Part shown: piece after piece, positions 27,273 through 36,006 of the stretch
Layout: each line of letters opens with the position of its first letter
How positions within the stretch are numbered: position 1 is the first letter of the stretch
Assembly: GCA_964428345.1 (NCBI GenBank)
Contig: CAYRYD010000016.1
Location: forward strand, 1 to 64,000
From: JABDMH01 sp964428345
Lineage (GTDB): Bacteria > Bacteroidota > Bacteroidia > Chitinophagales > Saprospiraceae
Reading direction: 5' to 3'
Length of the DNA stretch: 64,000 bases
Program-made: the position numbers and the translations under genes
Notes under the pieces: model-generated
What the model was told of the DNA's origin: nothing
Database searches by the model: none
Seen by the model: the letters and a program-made list of their open reading frames with translations, nothing else

Positions 27273-27690
27273 CCTCCCGCAACATTTCGGTGATCAGTAC
27301 CCGGCGGATGCCATTCTTCAGCGACCGTACGTTATAATTCATCAAATATCCCATTTTGCATCCGGACAATTTCAGATAGGTCTTCATTTTGGCCATGTCG
27401 AGCTCGTTGAAGTTTTCGACGCAGCTGACCTGAATAAGCAAACGTTTTTCGACCATCAGATCAATCGTGTAGCCGATATCTATCCGGACGTCTCCGTACA
27501 CGAGTGGCATCTTCTTCAGGCTTTCTACATCCAGTCCGAGTTGCCGTATCTCGTAGTTAAGGCATTTCAGATAGGCGTTTCTTACCAGACCCGGACCCAA
27601 AGCCCGGTGCACATTGAAAGCCGCCTGCAATACCAGATCACTCAGCTTGTTTTCGATCGTCATAGTGGCTGTGGAAGATGTTTGGTCCAT
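27253..27690 (-). CDS. GxxExxY-family protein with substituted motif and nuclease residues
   Basis: A 145-residue protein of the GxxExxY family (PD-(D/E)xK nuclease-like fold). The overall frame is clear: VHRALGPGL, LNYEIRQLGL, VRIDIGYTIDLMVE, MKTYLKLSG, LMNYNVRSLKNGIRRV. The naming motif reads GLVRNAY (34-40), with Arg37 in place of Glu. The usual IVELKA catalytic strand reads LIQVSC, with Gln87 and Ser89 in place of Glu and Lys, so nuclease activity is probably lost. It overlaps the repressor gene by up to 20 bp and is divergent from dnaE, suggesting a shared control region. Confidence 0.85.
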   Translation of the reverse strand: MDQTSSTATMTIENKLSDLVLQAAFNVHRALGPGLVRNAYLKCLNYEIRQLGLDVESLKKMPLVYGDVRIDIGYTIDLMVEKRLLIQVSCVENFNELDMAKMKTYLKLSGCKMGYLMNYNVRSLKNGIRRVLITEMLREDVRTAS

Positions 27691-27795
27691 TGGTGTATTG
27701 ACTGATTATTCGACTTTTTATGGGCGAATATATCGACTTTCTGCCAAATTTACCAATCTTTTTCATGTAAATGTCTATTATTACGGCATATATTT

Positions 27796-27810
27796 GACGA
27801 ATAATTCGTC
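27796..27810. promoter_or_regulatory. Perfect 15-bp inverted repeat at the DnaE start, candidate operator
   Basis: GACGAAT-A-ATTCGTC has perfect 7-bp arms and ends one base before the polymerase ATG at 27812. Related half-sites ATTCGAC (27708-27714) and GCGAATA (27724-27730) lie in the same divergent intergenic region. The position would let a repressor block polymerase expression; the adjacent LexA-like protein is the obvious candidate. Confidence 0.55.
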
Positions 27811-27811
27811 T

Positions 27812-30784
27812 ATGTATCTCAATTGCCATAGCTACTACAGTCTTAAGTACGGTCTGCTCAGTCCCCAACAGCTGGTGAATCGGGCAGCACAGCTTGGGGT
27901 TACTCATCTCTCCCTGACTGACATCAATAATACCTCTTGTATGATTGAGTTTATTACCACCTGCCGAAGCCATGGAATCAGCCCGGTGGCTGGCATTGAA
28001 TTCAGACAGGATGACCAATTCTACTACCTGGGTATCGCCAAAAACAGCCGGGGCTTCAATGCGTTGAACGAATTTCTTAACCGGCATCTGGTGGATGACA
28101 GACCCCTACCCCCTCAGGCTCCTGACCTCCCAGATGTCTATTTTGTTTACGACGGCGCAAATTTGCCATTTACCAACCTTGGAGAAAACGAATTTGCCGG
28201 CATCAGACCGGAGCAGGTAAACCGGTTACGTCAGATCACCCGTTCTGTTTCTCCTGACCGGCTGGTAGCCTGGCTGCCGGTCACCATCGATAGTCCGATA
28301 GCCTGGAATACCCACCGACTCCTGCGCTGCATCGCCAACAATGCCCTCAGTGCCAGGATGGAATCTGACAGCTGTTGCCAGCCGACGGAGCACTTCGTGC
28401 CTGCTGAGGTATTGCAGCAGATCTTCCAGCCATTTCCTGCCTTGCTGCTTCGTGCCCGTCAGATTTTGGAATCCTGCAGTTGCGATATGGAAGGTGCTAC
28501 GACCAGAAACCGCCGGCATTTTCTCCAGGACGAGGGAAAAGATTTCCGCTTTCTGACCCAATTAGCCCGGCGAGGATTGCAGCAGCGGTACCACAAGCCG
28601 GGCTCCTGGCATCGCACCCGGCTTGATGAAGAGCTCCGGATGATCCGAAAGCTTCGCTTTGCATCCTATTTTCTGATCACCTGGGATCTCGTGCGTTTTG
28701 CCCGTTCCAGGAAGTACCGCCATGTGGGGAGAGGAAGCGGAGCCAATTCGTTGGTGGCATATTGCCTCTACATCACCGATGTTGATCCGATAGCCCTCAA
28801 CCTGTATTTTGAGCGCTTCATCAATCCCCATCGAGCCGAACCTCCCGATTTTGATCTGGATTTTTGTTGGGATGAACGGGATGAAATACTGCATTATGCG
28901 AGGCGGGCTCATGGTGCGGACCGGGTAGGACTGCTGGCCAGCTATCAGACCTTTAAAGGCAAGTCGGTGGTACGGGAACTCGGTAAGGTCTATGGTCTTA
29001 CCCGGAGAGAGATTGATTTGATGGTAGAGCAACCGTTGGCCCGTAACAAGCACCACCCGATGGCCGATGTACTGTTCCGGGAAGGCCGGCAACTGCTGAC
29101 ATTGCCAAGCCATCTGAGTTTTCACAGCGGTGGGATCGTCGTGAGCGAAGAACCCCTCAGCCAGATTACTGCCAGCCAAATGATGCCCCGAGGCCTGCCG
29201 GTCTTGCACATCGATATGCAACATGCTGCTGCCTGGGGCCTCCAGAAATTTGACATCCTGAGTCAACGGGGTACCGGCCACATCAAGGAAGCGCTGACCC
29301 TCGTTGCTTCCAGGTACCACCAACAGCCCGACATCACCGATATGGAGATGATCGCTGCGGATCAAAGAACCCTTAGTCTGCTGCAAACTGATGGCGCATG
29401 CATAGGATGTTTTTACATTGAGTCGCCCGCCATGCGGGGTCTATTGGCAAAGGTTCCCTGCAGGAATTATCTCGATCTGGTAGCCGTCTCCTCCATCATT
29501 CGGCCGGGAGTCGCCAAGAGTGGTATGATGCAGGAATATATCCGCCGTTTTCACGATCCGGAGCTCATCGGTTATGCACATCCGCAACTTGCGTCATTGC
29601 TGGAAGAAACCCTTGGCATCATGGTCTATCAGGAAGACGTGATGAAAGTCGTGCATCACCTGGCGGGATTTGATCTTTACGAGTCGGATCTGTTGCGACG
29701 GTTGATGACCGGCAAGAAAAAGACGGAGCAGGATTTGCAATTCCTGCAAAAGAAGTTTTTCCATAACTGCCTTGAACGGGGAGTAAGCCTGGAGGTAACC
29801 CGCCTCCTGTGGCTTCAGATTGAAAGTTTCAGCGGTTACTCATTCAGCAAGGCTCATTCGGCCACCTATGCCGCGGAGAGCCTGCAAAGCCTTTATCTGA
29901 AGGCGCATTATCCGCTGGAATTCATGGTGGCCGTTATTAACAATCAGGGAGGATTTTACCCGACAGAGGTCTATGTACGGGAACTGGTCAGGCTGGGTGC
30001 GCAGGTAGAACCTCCCTGTATCAATCGCAGTTCCTGGTTGACCAGGCTGGAAGGAGATCGGGTCTTTCTGGGATTCAGCCTGATCAAAGGATTGCAGCAA
30101 CGCACAGGTGATGCAATCCTGCGACTGCGGTCGGCCGGAAAAGCGGTAGTGCGGTTAAGCCAGGTTGCCGACCGGATTGACCCTGCCCAGTTGGATCTGC
30201 TGATCGCGACAGGAGCCTTGCGACAATGCAGTAAACCCCGGAGAGCGCTCCTGTTTGAGCGGCTGCTGGGGACCAAACCTTCGTTTCGGGAGCAGCTGGC
30301 CCTGTTTGGAGATGACTCTCCCAGGTATTCACCGGATGAACCGGAAGACCCATTGGACCAGAGTCTGTCCGAACTGAAGCTCCTGGGTTTTCCAATCGGG
30401 AATCCTTTCATTTTTTTGAGGGGGGAGCGTTTGCCGCATATCCTGAAGAAAGATATGCGGCACCATGAGGGGTGCCGGGTTCGGATGTACGGTTATTTAG
30501 TGATTGATAAACCGGTAACCACGGAAGGTGGCCAGCACATGGGTTTTACTACCTGGATCGATGAAGAGCTATCGTTTTTCGATACCGTTCATTTTCCCGG
30601 AGTCTATGCAGCCTTTTCGCTCCGGGGGAGAGGATATTATTGTATCGAAGGAATTGTGGTAGTCGAATACGGCTACCCCTTGTTGCAGGTGTCCCTGTGC
30701 CAGGCTGTATTACTGGTGGAAGAGCTCGTTCGGGAAGGACATTCTTTGTCTGACTATCATTACCTTCGTTTCAGGTATGGATGA
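27812..30784 (+). CDS. DnaE-type DNA polymerase III alpha subunit, probably the inducible/error-prone class
   Basis: 990 residues from ATG 27812; the frame is open further upstream, but only through promoter DNA. The N-terminal PHP domain is partly degenerate: the usual HxH is NCH (4-6) and DHGN is DINN (37-40). The polymerase core has GRGSGANS, PPDFDLDF with catalytic Asp346 and Asp348, and Asp481 in KFDIL. A thumb/fingers region (HSGGIVVSEEP, SYSFSKAHSATYA), a helix-hairpin-helix and an OB fold follow. It is shorter than replicative DnaE (about 1160 residues) and sits beside a LexA-like repressor, which fits a damage-inducible translesion role. No imuA/imuB or Y-family gene is adjacent. The stop overlaps the YfhO start by 8 bp. 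Confidence 0.85.
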   Translation: MYLNCHSYYSLKYGLLSPQQLVNRAAQLGVTHLSLTDINNTSCMIEFITTCRSHGISPVAGIEFRQDDQFYYLGIAKNSRGFNALNEFLNRHLVDDRPLPPQAPDLPDVYFVYDGANLPFTNLGENEFAGIRPEQVNRLRQITRSVSPDRLVAWLPVTIDSPIAWNTHRLLRCIANNALSARMESDSCCQPTEHFVPAEVLQQIFQPFPALLLRARQILESCSCDMEGATTRNRRHFLQDEGKDFRFLTQLARRGLQQRYHKPGSWHRTRLDEELRMIRKLRFASYFLITWDLVRFARSRKYRHVGRGSGANSLVAYCLYITDVDPIALNLYFERFINPHRAEPPDFDLDFCWDERDEILHYARRAHGADRVGLLASYQTFKGKSVVRELGKVYGLTRREIDLMVEQPLARNKHHPMADVLFREGRQLLTLPSHLSFHSGGIVVSEEPLSQITASQMMPRGLPVLHIDMQHAAAWGLQKFDILSQRGTGHIKEALTLVASRYHQQPDITDMEMIAADQRTLSLLQTDGACIGCFYIESPAMRGLLAKVPCRNYLDLVAVSSIIRPGVAKSGMMQEYIRRFHDPELIGYAHPQLASLLEETLGIMVYQEDVMKVVHHLAGFDLYESDLLRRLMTGKKKTEQDLQFLQKKFFHNCLERGVSLEVTRLLWLQIESFSGYSFSKAHSATYAAESLQSLYLKAHYPLEFMVAVINNQGGFYPTEVYVRELVRLGAQVEPPCINRSSWLTRLEGDRVFLGFSLIKGLQQRTGDAILRLRSAGKAVVRLSQVADRIDPAQLDLLIATGALRQCSKPRRALLFERLLGTKPSFREQLALFGDDSPRYSPDEPEDPLDQSLSELKLLGFPIGNPFIFLRGERLPHILKKDMRHHEGCRVRMYGYLVIDKPVTTEGGQHMGFTTWIDEELSFFDTVHFPGVYAAFSLRGRGYYCIEGIVVVEYGYPLLQVSLCQAVLLVEELVREGHSLSDYHYLRFRYG

Positions 30785-33302
30785 TCGCAGACAGCATATG
30801 AACAAAAACAAGATCAGGAAATCAGCCAAACCGGCAACGGTAACCAGCGGTAAGATGGAGAGCCACTCAGGTAAAGACCCAAATTTTCTTCAGCACTTGC
30901 TTTATCCAGGGGTGTTGCTGATTGTTGCTTTGATCATCTATTGGTCATTGACGGTAGAAGGCAAAATGTACACCCAGGGTGACAACATTAATGATGCAGT
31001 TTTTTACCAGAAGGTGCAACAATATTACCAGGAGACGGGAGAAGTTGCCCGGTGGAATCCCTATGTATTCGGCGGTATTCCCAATATTTTTAATTTGCCC
31101 AAATCGTGGGTCAGTGTCGATTTTTATCTGGAATTGCTGGCACGCAGCCTTAGTATTCCTTTTGTATTCTTCTGGTTGGGGGCATTAGGCCAATTTGTTT
31201 TGCTCCGCTACCTGAAGTTTGGCCAACTGGAAGCATTTTTCGGCAGTCTGGTATTTCTACTGGCTCCCTACTATCATTCACTGGCCATCAATGGTCACGG
31301 CACCAAGATCCAGGCCATTGCCTTCGTTCCCTGGATTGTCTGGTCCCTGCTTCAGATCTTGAATGGGAATCGCCGGCTTCAGGTCGCATTGCTGATTTTA
31401 CTGGCGGGGCTTCAGCTCCGGACCAGCCATTATCAGATCGTATTTTATACCGCCATTCTGGCCTTCATACTGGTAGCAGGCCATTTTATCAGGGAGCTGA
31501 AAGCGGCCAGGGGATTTCCCTGGAGGACCCTGGTGATTTTGAGCATTGCTGCTGCCGGCAGTGCGATCATCGCGGGCCGGCCGCTGCTGCTGGCCGCCAA
31601 TTATGCCGGTGATTCGGTAAGAGGCCGGGAAGTCATCCGTCTGAGTGATGAACAATCCCTTACAGATCCACAGAAAGGTGTCAGCAAGGCTTTTGTCCGC
31701 AACTGGTCATTTGCTCCCCGGGAACTATTGTCTCTGGTTTTGGCAAGGGCACAGGGGGGTACGTCCAACGAGCAGTATGCCAAAGGGGAGTCACTTGGCC
31801 TGAAGGAAGATATCATTCCTGCCTACTGGGGCCACAGTCCTTTTAACGGATCCTATTATTACATGGGTACTTTTGTTTTTTTCCTGATGCTCGCTGGCTT
31901 TTTACGATGGAAGGACAACCCGCTGCGCTGGGAATGGACAGCGGGTCTGGTATTGATGCTGATCTGGTCACTAGGCACCTTCGCCGGTCCGTTTTACTCT
32001 TTCTCCTATCAGTTTATCCCCTTTTTTGCCAATTTCCGCACCCCGACAACCAGTATGTCGATCGTATTCATTCTGACTTCTATCCTGGCTGTTTACGGCC
32101 TTAAGTCGCTGCGCCATCTGGGTAAGTCGGAGATGAGAAGGGTCGTAAAGCTGGCATCAGTGCTAGGCGGAATTGCGGTCCTTTTTTTCATAGTTGGTAA
32201 TATCTTCTCATTCATAAACGGCAAGCAAAATTATCCGGAGGGATACCTGGATCTGCTGGTTGAAGCCAGAAGGGCCATGTATCACACCGACCTGCTCTGG
32301 TATCTCGGTACAGGCGTCATCTTTATGACCCTGGTCTGGTTGCTGGCACGGAAGAAAATCGATTGGCGCTCCGGAGCGATTTTCTTAACCATATTAGCAT
32401 TTGTGGATCTGGGCGTCGTCTGGTACCGCTACAGTGATCAGGTGATCAACCGGCGTGATTTTCACCGGACTTTTCTCGCCGATTCACAGACGTCCCTCTA
32501 TCTGAAGAATGATCCTTCCGTTTACCGGGTCTTCATTATGAGCAATCAGCATTTTGGTTTGCCGGCGCATGTGCAAACCATGGGAGGAGGGTACGATATG
32601 CAGATGAATACTGCCATGTATGAATTGATGAATAATAACCTATATAAAAGGGTAGATGGTAAAACGCAGATCAACTGGAACGTCCTAGATTTCATGAATA
32701 TAAAATACATGGTAAGTGACAGGCCGGTCGAAAATGACCGCTTGAGTCTGGAACTGGAAGACCCTGGCAGGGGCACCTACCTCTATCGTTACAAGTTTAA
32801 TAAGGAAAGGGGCTTTTTTGTGGACGAATTCGAGGTCATCAGGGACGATGTTGCCCGTCTGAAGATGATCAATAGTCCGGCCTTTGATGTTAGAAGAGTG
32901 GCCATCCTGGAAGAAGCCCCGGAGGATAAAGTATTTCCGGCATCGCGATCCAGGGTAGATCTGCTGTCGTCTGATCCCAATAAGGTGGTTTATACGGTCG
33001 AAACAGAACGACCAGGCCTTTTTGTGATGGCTGATATTTATCATCCCAAAATCCAGGAAGTGTATCTGGATGGGGCACCAGCCGGAAAGGTCTACAAAAC
33101 CAATCATGCCATCCAGTCCCTGGTGGTGCCGGAAGGATTGCATACGATTGAACTCCGGTACAAAAAACAATGGTTTGCCATCAGTCAGTGGATCAGCAAT
33201 ATCGGTTTCGTCATCATGTACCTGGTGCTGGTCTATTGGCTCGTGTCAGGGATTAAACAAGGTGACCTCGGAAAAGGGAAACCAGTGCCCTCCCGAACAT
33301 GA
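30777..33302 (+). CDS. YfhO family membrane protein
   Basis: An 841-residue protein with about a dozen membrane segments in its first 550 residues and a soluble, beta-rich C-terminal domain before a last membrane helix near residue 805. The features are those of YfhO/GT-C-like proteins: TQGDNINDAVFYQK, RWNPYVFGGIPN, the loop LAPYYHSLAINGHGTKIQ and the late GLHTIELRYK. YfhO proteins are thought to transfer or flip sugars on the outer face of the membrane, for example in lipoteichoic acid glycosylation in Gram-positives; the substrate here is unknown. The start at 30777 overlaps dnaE by 8 bp; ATG 30798 is an alternative. Confidence 0.85.
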   Translation: MDDRRQHMNKNKIRKSAKPATVTSGKMESHSGKDPNFLQHLLYPGVLLIVALIIYWSLTVEGKMYTQGDNINDAVFYQKVQQYYQETGEVARWNPYVFGGIPNIFNLPKSWVSVDFYLELLARSLSIPFVFFWLGALGQFVLLRYLKFGQLEAFFGSLVFLLAPYYHSLAINGHGTKIQAIAFVPWIVWSLLQILNGNRRLQVALLILLAGLQLRTSHYQIVFYTAILAFILVAGHFIRELKAARGFPWRTLVILSIAAAGSAIIAGRPLLLAANYAGDSVRGREVIRLSDEQSLTDPQKGVSKAFVRNWSFAPRELLSLVLARAQGGTSNEQYAKGESLGLKEDIIPAYWGHSPFNGSYYYMGTFVFFLMLAGFLRWKDNPLRWEWTAGLVLMLIWSLGTFAGPFYSFSYQFIPFFANFRTPTTSMSIVFILTSILAVYGLKSLRHLGKSEMRRVVKLASVLGGIAVLFFIVGNIFSFINGKQNYPEGYLDLLVEARRAMYHTDLLWYLGTGVIFMTLVWLLARKKIDWRSGAIFLTILAFVDLGVVWYRYSDQVINRRDFHRTFLADSQTSLYLKNDPSVYRVFIMSNQHFGLPAHVQTMGGGYDMQMNTAMYELMNNNLYKRVDGKTQINWNVLDFMNIKYMVSDRPVENDRLSLELEDPGRGTYLYRYKFNKERGFFVDEFEVIRDDVARLKMINSPAFDVRRVAILEEAPEDKVFPASRSRVDLLSSDPNKVVYTVETERPGLFVMADIYHPKIQEVYLDGAPAGKVYKTNHAIQSLVVPEGLHTIELRYKKQWFAISQWISNIGFVIMYLVLVYWLVSGIKQGDLGKGKPVPSRT

Positions 33303-33365
33303 ACCAGTTTCGCCACCGGAGGTTAATATTATATTGAGTAATGGCACAACAAATTTTAGAGAAGG

Positions 33366-34385
33366 ATGCCCCTGATCGAATTTCGAAAAGAAGGTCTCTA
33401 CGTTCCGGCGGCTGATGTATACATTGATCCCTGGCACCGGGTACCGAAAGCTTTGATTACCCACGGGCATTCGGATCATTCGCGGTGGGGGCATCAGAAA
33501 TACCTTTGTACTCACGAGAGCAAGCCGATTTTGCGATGCCGCCTGGGAGATGTGACCATTCAGTCAGTGGCGTTTGGAGAGGAAGTGGTCGTGCATGGCG
33601 TAAAGTTTACATTTTTACCAGCCGGACATATCGTCGGATCAGCGCAGATCCGTATTGAACACCGGGGGGAGGTCTGGGTTGTCTCCGGCGATTACAAAGT
33701 CGAAAATGACGGAATCAGTGGCCGCTTTGAGCCGGTACGGTGTCATACCTTCATCACTGAATGCACCTTTGGCCTGCCCATTTACTCCTGGTTACCACAG
33801 GAGAGGGTATTCGAACAAATCAATCAATGGTGGCAGATGAACCGGTCGAACAAAGTAACCAGCATTCTTAACGGATATTCTTTGGGCAAGGCACAACGGC
33901 TGCTCTGTGGGCTCGATCTGTCAATAGGCCCCGTATTCGTCCATGGAGCCATCCTTCAAATGAATGAAGCCATCCGGCTGAGTGGCATTCGCTTGCCGGA
34001 GACACGCCCGCTCCATGAAGAGGTGTCAAAATCTGAACTGGAAGGGGCTCTGGTGCTTACCCCTTCCGGAGCTGGAAAAAGCGGACAGATACGACGTATT
34101 AAAGAGGTATCGCAGGCAGGAGCCAGCGGCTGGATGCAGTTGAGAGGGGCCCGCAGATGGGGGGGTATGGACCGGGGGTTTGCCTTATCCGATCACGCCG
34201 ACTGGGAAGGACTGAATAAGACGATTGCGGATACCGGAGCTGAAACGATCTACGTAACTCATGGACCCACCGAAGTCTTCGGACGATGGCTCGCGGAGCA
34301 GGGATATAATGTTCGACCGGTGAAAACGAAATTTACCGGTGAACAGGCTGCCGAGCCGGTTGAGGAAGGTTGGGAGAAACTGTGA
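33366..34385 (+). CDS. Ligase-associated DNA damage response exonuclease
   Basis: A 339-residue metallo-beta-lactamase/beta-CASP nuclease of the group encoded with bacterial ATP-dependent ligases. The metal motif HGHSDH is at residues 33-38. A second His site is in LPAGHIVGSAQI, the Asp is in VVSGDYK, and SDHADWEG near residue 275 belongs to the beta-CASP part. It is expected to process DNA ends before ligation. The ligase gene starts 6 bp after its stop, so the two are co-expressed. Confidence 0.93.
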   Translation: MPLIEFRKEGLYVPAADVYIDPWHRVPKALITHGHSDHSRWGHQKYLCTHESKPILRCRLGDVTIQSVAFGEEVVVHGVKFTFLPAGHIVGSAQIRIEHRGEVWVVSGDYKVENDGISGRFEPVRCHTFITECTFGLPIYSWLPQERVFEQINQWWQMNRSNKVTSILNGYSLGKAQRLLCGLDLSIGPVFVHGAILQMNEAIRLSGIRLPETRPLHEEVSKSELEGALVLTPSGAGKSGQIRRIKEVSQAGASGWMQLRGARRWGGMDRGFALSDHADWEGLNKTIADTGAETIYVTHGPTEVFGRWLAEQGYNVRPVKTKFTGEQAAEPVEEGWEKL

Positions 34386-34391
34386 TCAGGT

Positions 34392-35984
34392 ATGAAACGA
34401 TTTGCACTCCTCTATGAATCTCTGGACCAAACGACCAGTACCAATCAAAAAGTCACGGCCTTGATTCACTATTTTCAGGAAGCACCATTAAAAGATCGTT
34501 TGTGGACAGTTGCCTTACTCTCACACCGCAAACCCAGGCGATTGACCAACACCAGCCTGCTGAGATCCTGGGCAGCGGAACTTGCCGGTCTGCCCCTGTG
34601 GCTGTTTGAAGAGTCTTATCACATCGTGGGAGACCTCGCTGAAGCGATCGCACTGATGTTGCCAAAGCCGGACAAGAGTGCGAACAAAACTTTGTCAGAG
34701 TGGATCGAGATGCTGATAAACCTGAAAGACGAGGATGAGTCGATAAAGAGGGACGCCATTACAGGGGCATGGTCCGGTCTTGATCACCGGGAACGCTTTG
34801 TGTTTAATAAGCTAATCACTGGTGGATTCCGGGTTGGCGTGTCCCAGAAGTTGATGATCCGGGCACTTTCAAGCGCAAGCGGGATCGATCAAAATTTGCT
34901 GACTCACCGGCTCATGGGCAATTGGTCTCCCATGGATACCACCTGGGAAGAACTGATCTTCAGAAAGAGGGAGGAAGAAGATCTTTCAATGCCCTATCCA
35001 TTCTACCTTGCCTATGCTTTGGATCTCGATTTCGACCAACTCGGTGATCCCAGGCAATGGCAGGCCGAATATAAGTGGGACGGTATCCGTGGCCAGCTCA
35101 TCTGCCGGAAGGGTAGTCTATTTGTCTGGTCCAGGGGTGAAGAACTTCTGAACGAGCGTTTTCCTGAATTCGGGCCATTGGCCGGGGTGCTTCCAGATTC
35201 GACGGTGTTGGATGGTGAGATCCTGCCCTTCAAAGATGGAAATCCGCTAGATTTTCAACATCTGCAGACCCGGATCGGACGAAAGAATCTAACCCGCAAA
35301 ATGCTGGAAAGTACTCCGGTGATCTTCATGTGCTATGATCTCCTCGAGTTGGGATATGAAGATCTGCGTGACCGGCCGTTGTCTGAACGCCGGGACCGGC
35401 TCGAGAAACTGATTAGCGATCTTGAAAATCCGCCGGAATTGAGACTTTCCCAGGTGATTGAATTCGATAACTGGGCCGGACTGGATGAATGTCGGATTAA
35501 CGCTCGTGAAAAACGCAGCGAAGGCATCATGCTGAAACGACTCGACTCCCGGTACGGGAGCGGTCGGAAACGGGGTGACTGGTGGAAATGGAAGATCGAT
35601 CCGCTGACAATTGATGCCGTACTGCTGTATGCCCAGCAGGGTCATGGCCGGAGGGCCAATCTCTTTACGGATTATACCTTTGCAGTCTGGAACGGCGACG
35701 AGCTGGTGCCCTTTACCAAAGCCTATTCGGGATTGACAGATCAGGAGTTTTTGGAGATCACCAGGTATGTCCGCGAAAACACGCTGGAACGGTTTGGCCC
35801 GGTCAGGGCAATAGTGCCGAATCTCGTATTTGAAATTGCTTTTGAAGGAATTCAAGCCAGCTCCCGCCACAAGTCGGGAGTCGCCCTTCGTTTTCCGCGA
35901 ATGCACCGCTGGAGAAAGGACAAACATCCAAAGGAAGCCAATACCCTGGAGGATCTCAAAGCGATCCTGCAGGGGTTTCAGTGA
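34392..35984 (+). CDS. ATP-dependent DNA ligase, ligase-associated repair type
   Basis: A 530-residue ATP-dependent ligase. An N-terminal DNA-binding domain (about 1-200) is followed by the adenylation domain with nucleotide-attachment Lys228 in EYKWDGIRG (motif I), VLDGEIL (III), SEGIMLKRLDSRYG (IV) and WWKWKIDP (V), then an OB domain with FEIAFEGIQ and the RFPRMHRWR end typical of the family. It seals breaks in the repair set shared with the exonuclease (6 bp upstream), the Lhr-like helicase (40.3 kb) and PdeM (50.9 kb). It converges on the S-adenosylhomocysteinase gene with a 22-bp gap. Confidence 0.94.
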   Translation: MKRFALLYESLDQTTSTNQKVTALIHYFQEAPLKDRLWTVALLSHRKPRRLTNTSLLRSWAAELAGLPLWLFEESYHIVGDLAEAIALMLPKPDKSANKTLSEWIEMLINLKDEDESIKRDAITGAWSGLDHRERFVFNKLITGGFRVGVSQKLMIRALSSASGIDQNLLTHRLMGNWSPMDTTWEELIFRKREEEDLSMPYPFYLAYALDLDFDQLGDPRQWQAEYKWDGIRGQLICRKGSLFVWSRGEELLNERFPEFGPLAGVLPDSTVLDGEILPFKDGNPLDFQHLQTRIGRKNLTRKMLESTPVIFMCYDLLELGYEDLRDRPLSERRDRLEKLISDLENPPELRLSQVIEFDNWAGLDECRINAREKRSEGIMLKRLDSRYGSGRKRGDWWKWKIDPLTIDAVLLYAQQGHGRRANLFTDYTFAVWNGDELVPFTKAYSGLTDQEFLEITRYVRENTLERFGPVRAIVPNLVFEIAFEGIQASSRHKSGVALRFPRMHRWRKDKHPKEANTLEDLKAILQGFQ

Positions 35985-36006
35985 AAAATAATGGATGGAA
36001 TCAGAA

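Noticed and set aside
27614..27811. Upstream extension of the DnaE frame
   Set aside because: The extra 66 codons run over the divergent GxxExxY gene and the palindromic promoter region, and the family N-terminus starts at 27812.
28562..29386. 274-codon minus-strand frame
   Set aside because: It is antisense to the polymerase core of the DnaE gene; no recognisable domain.
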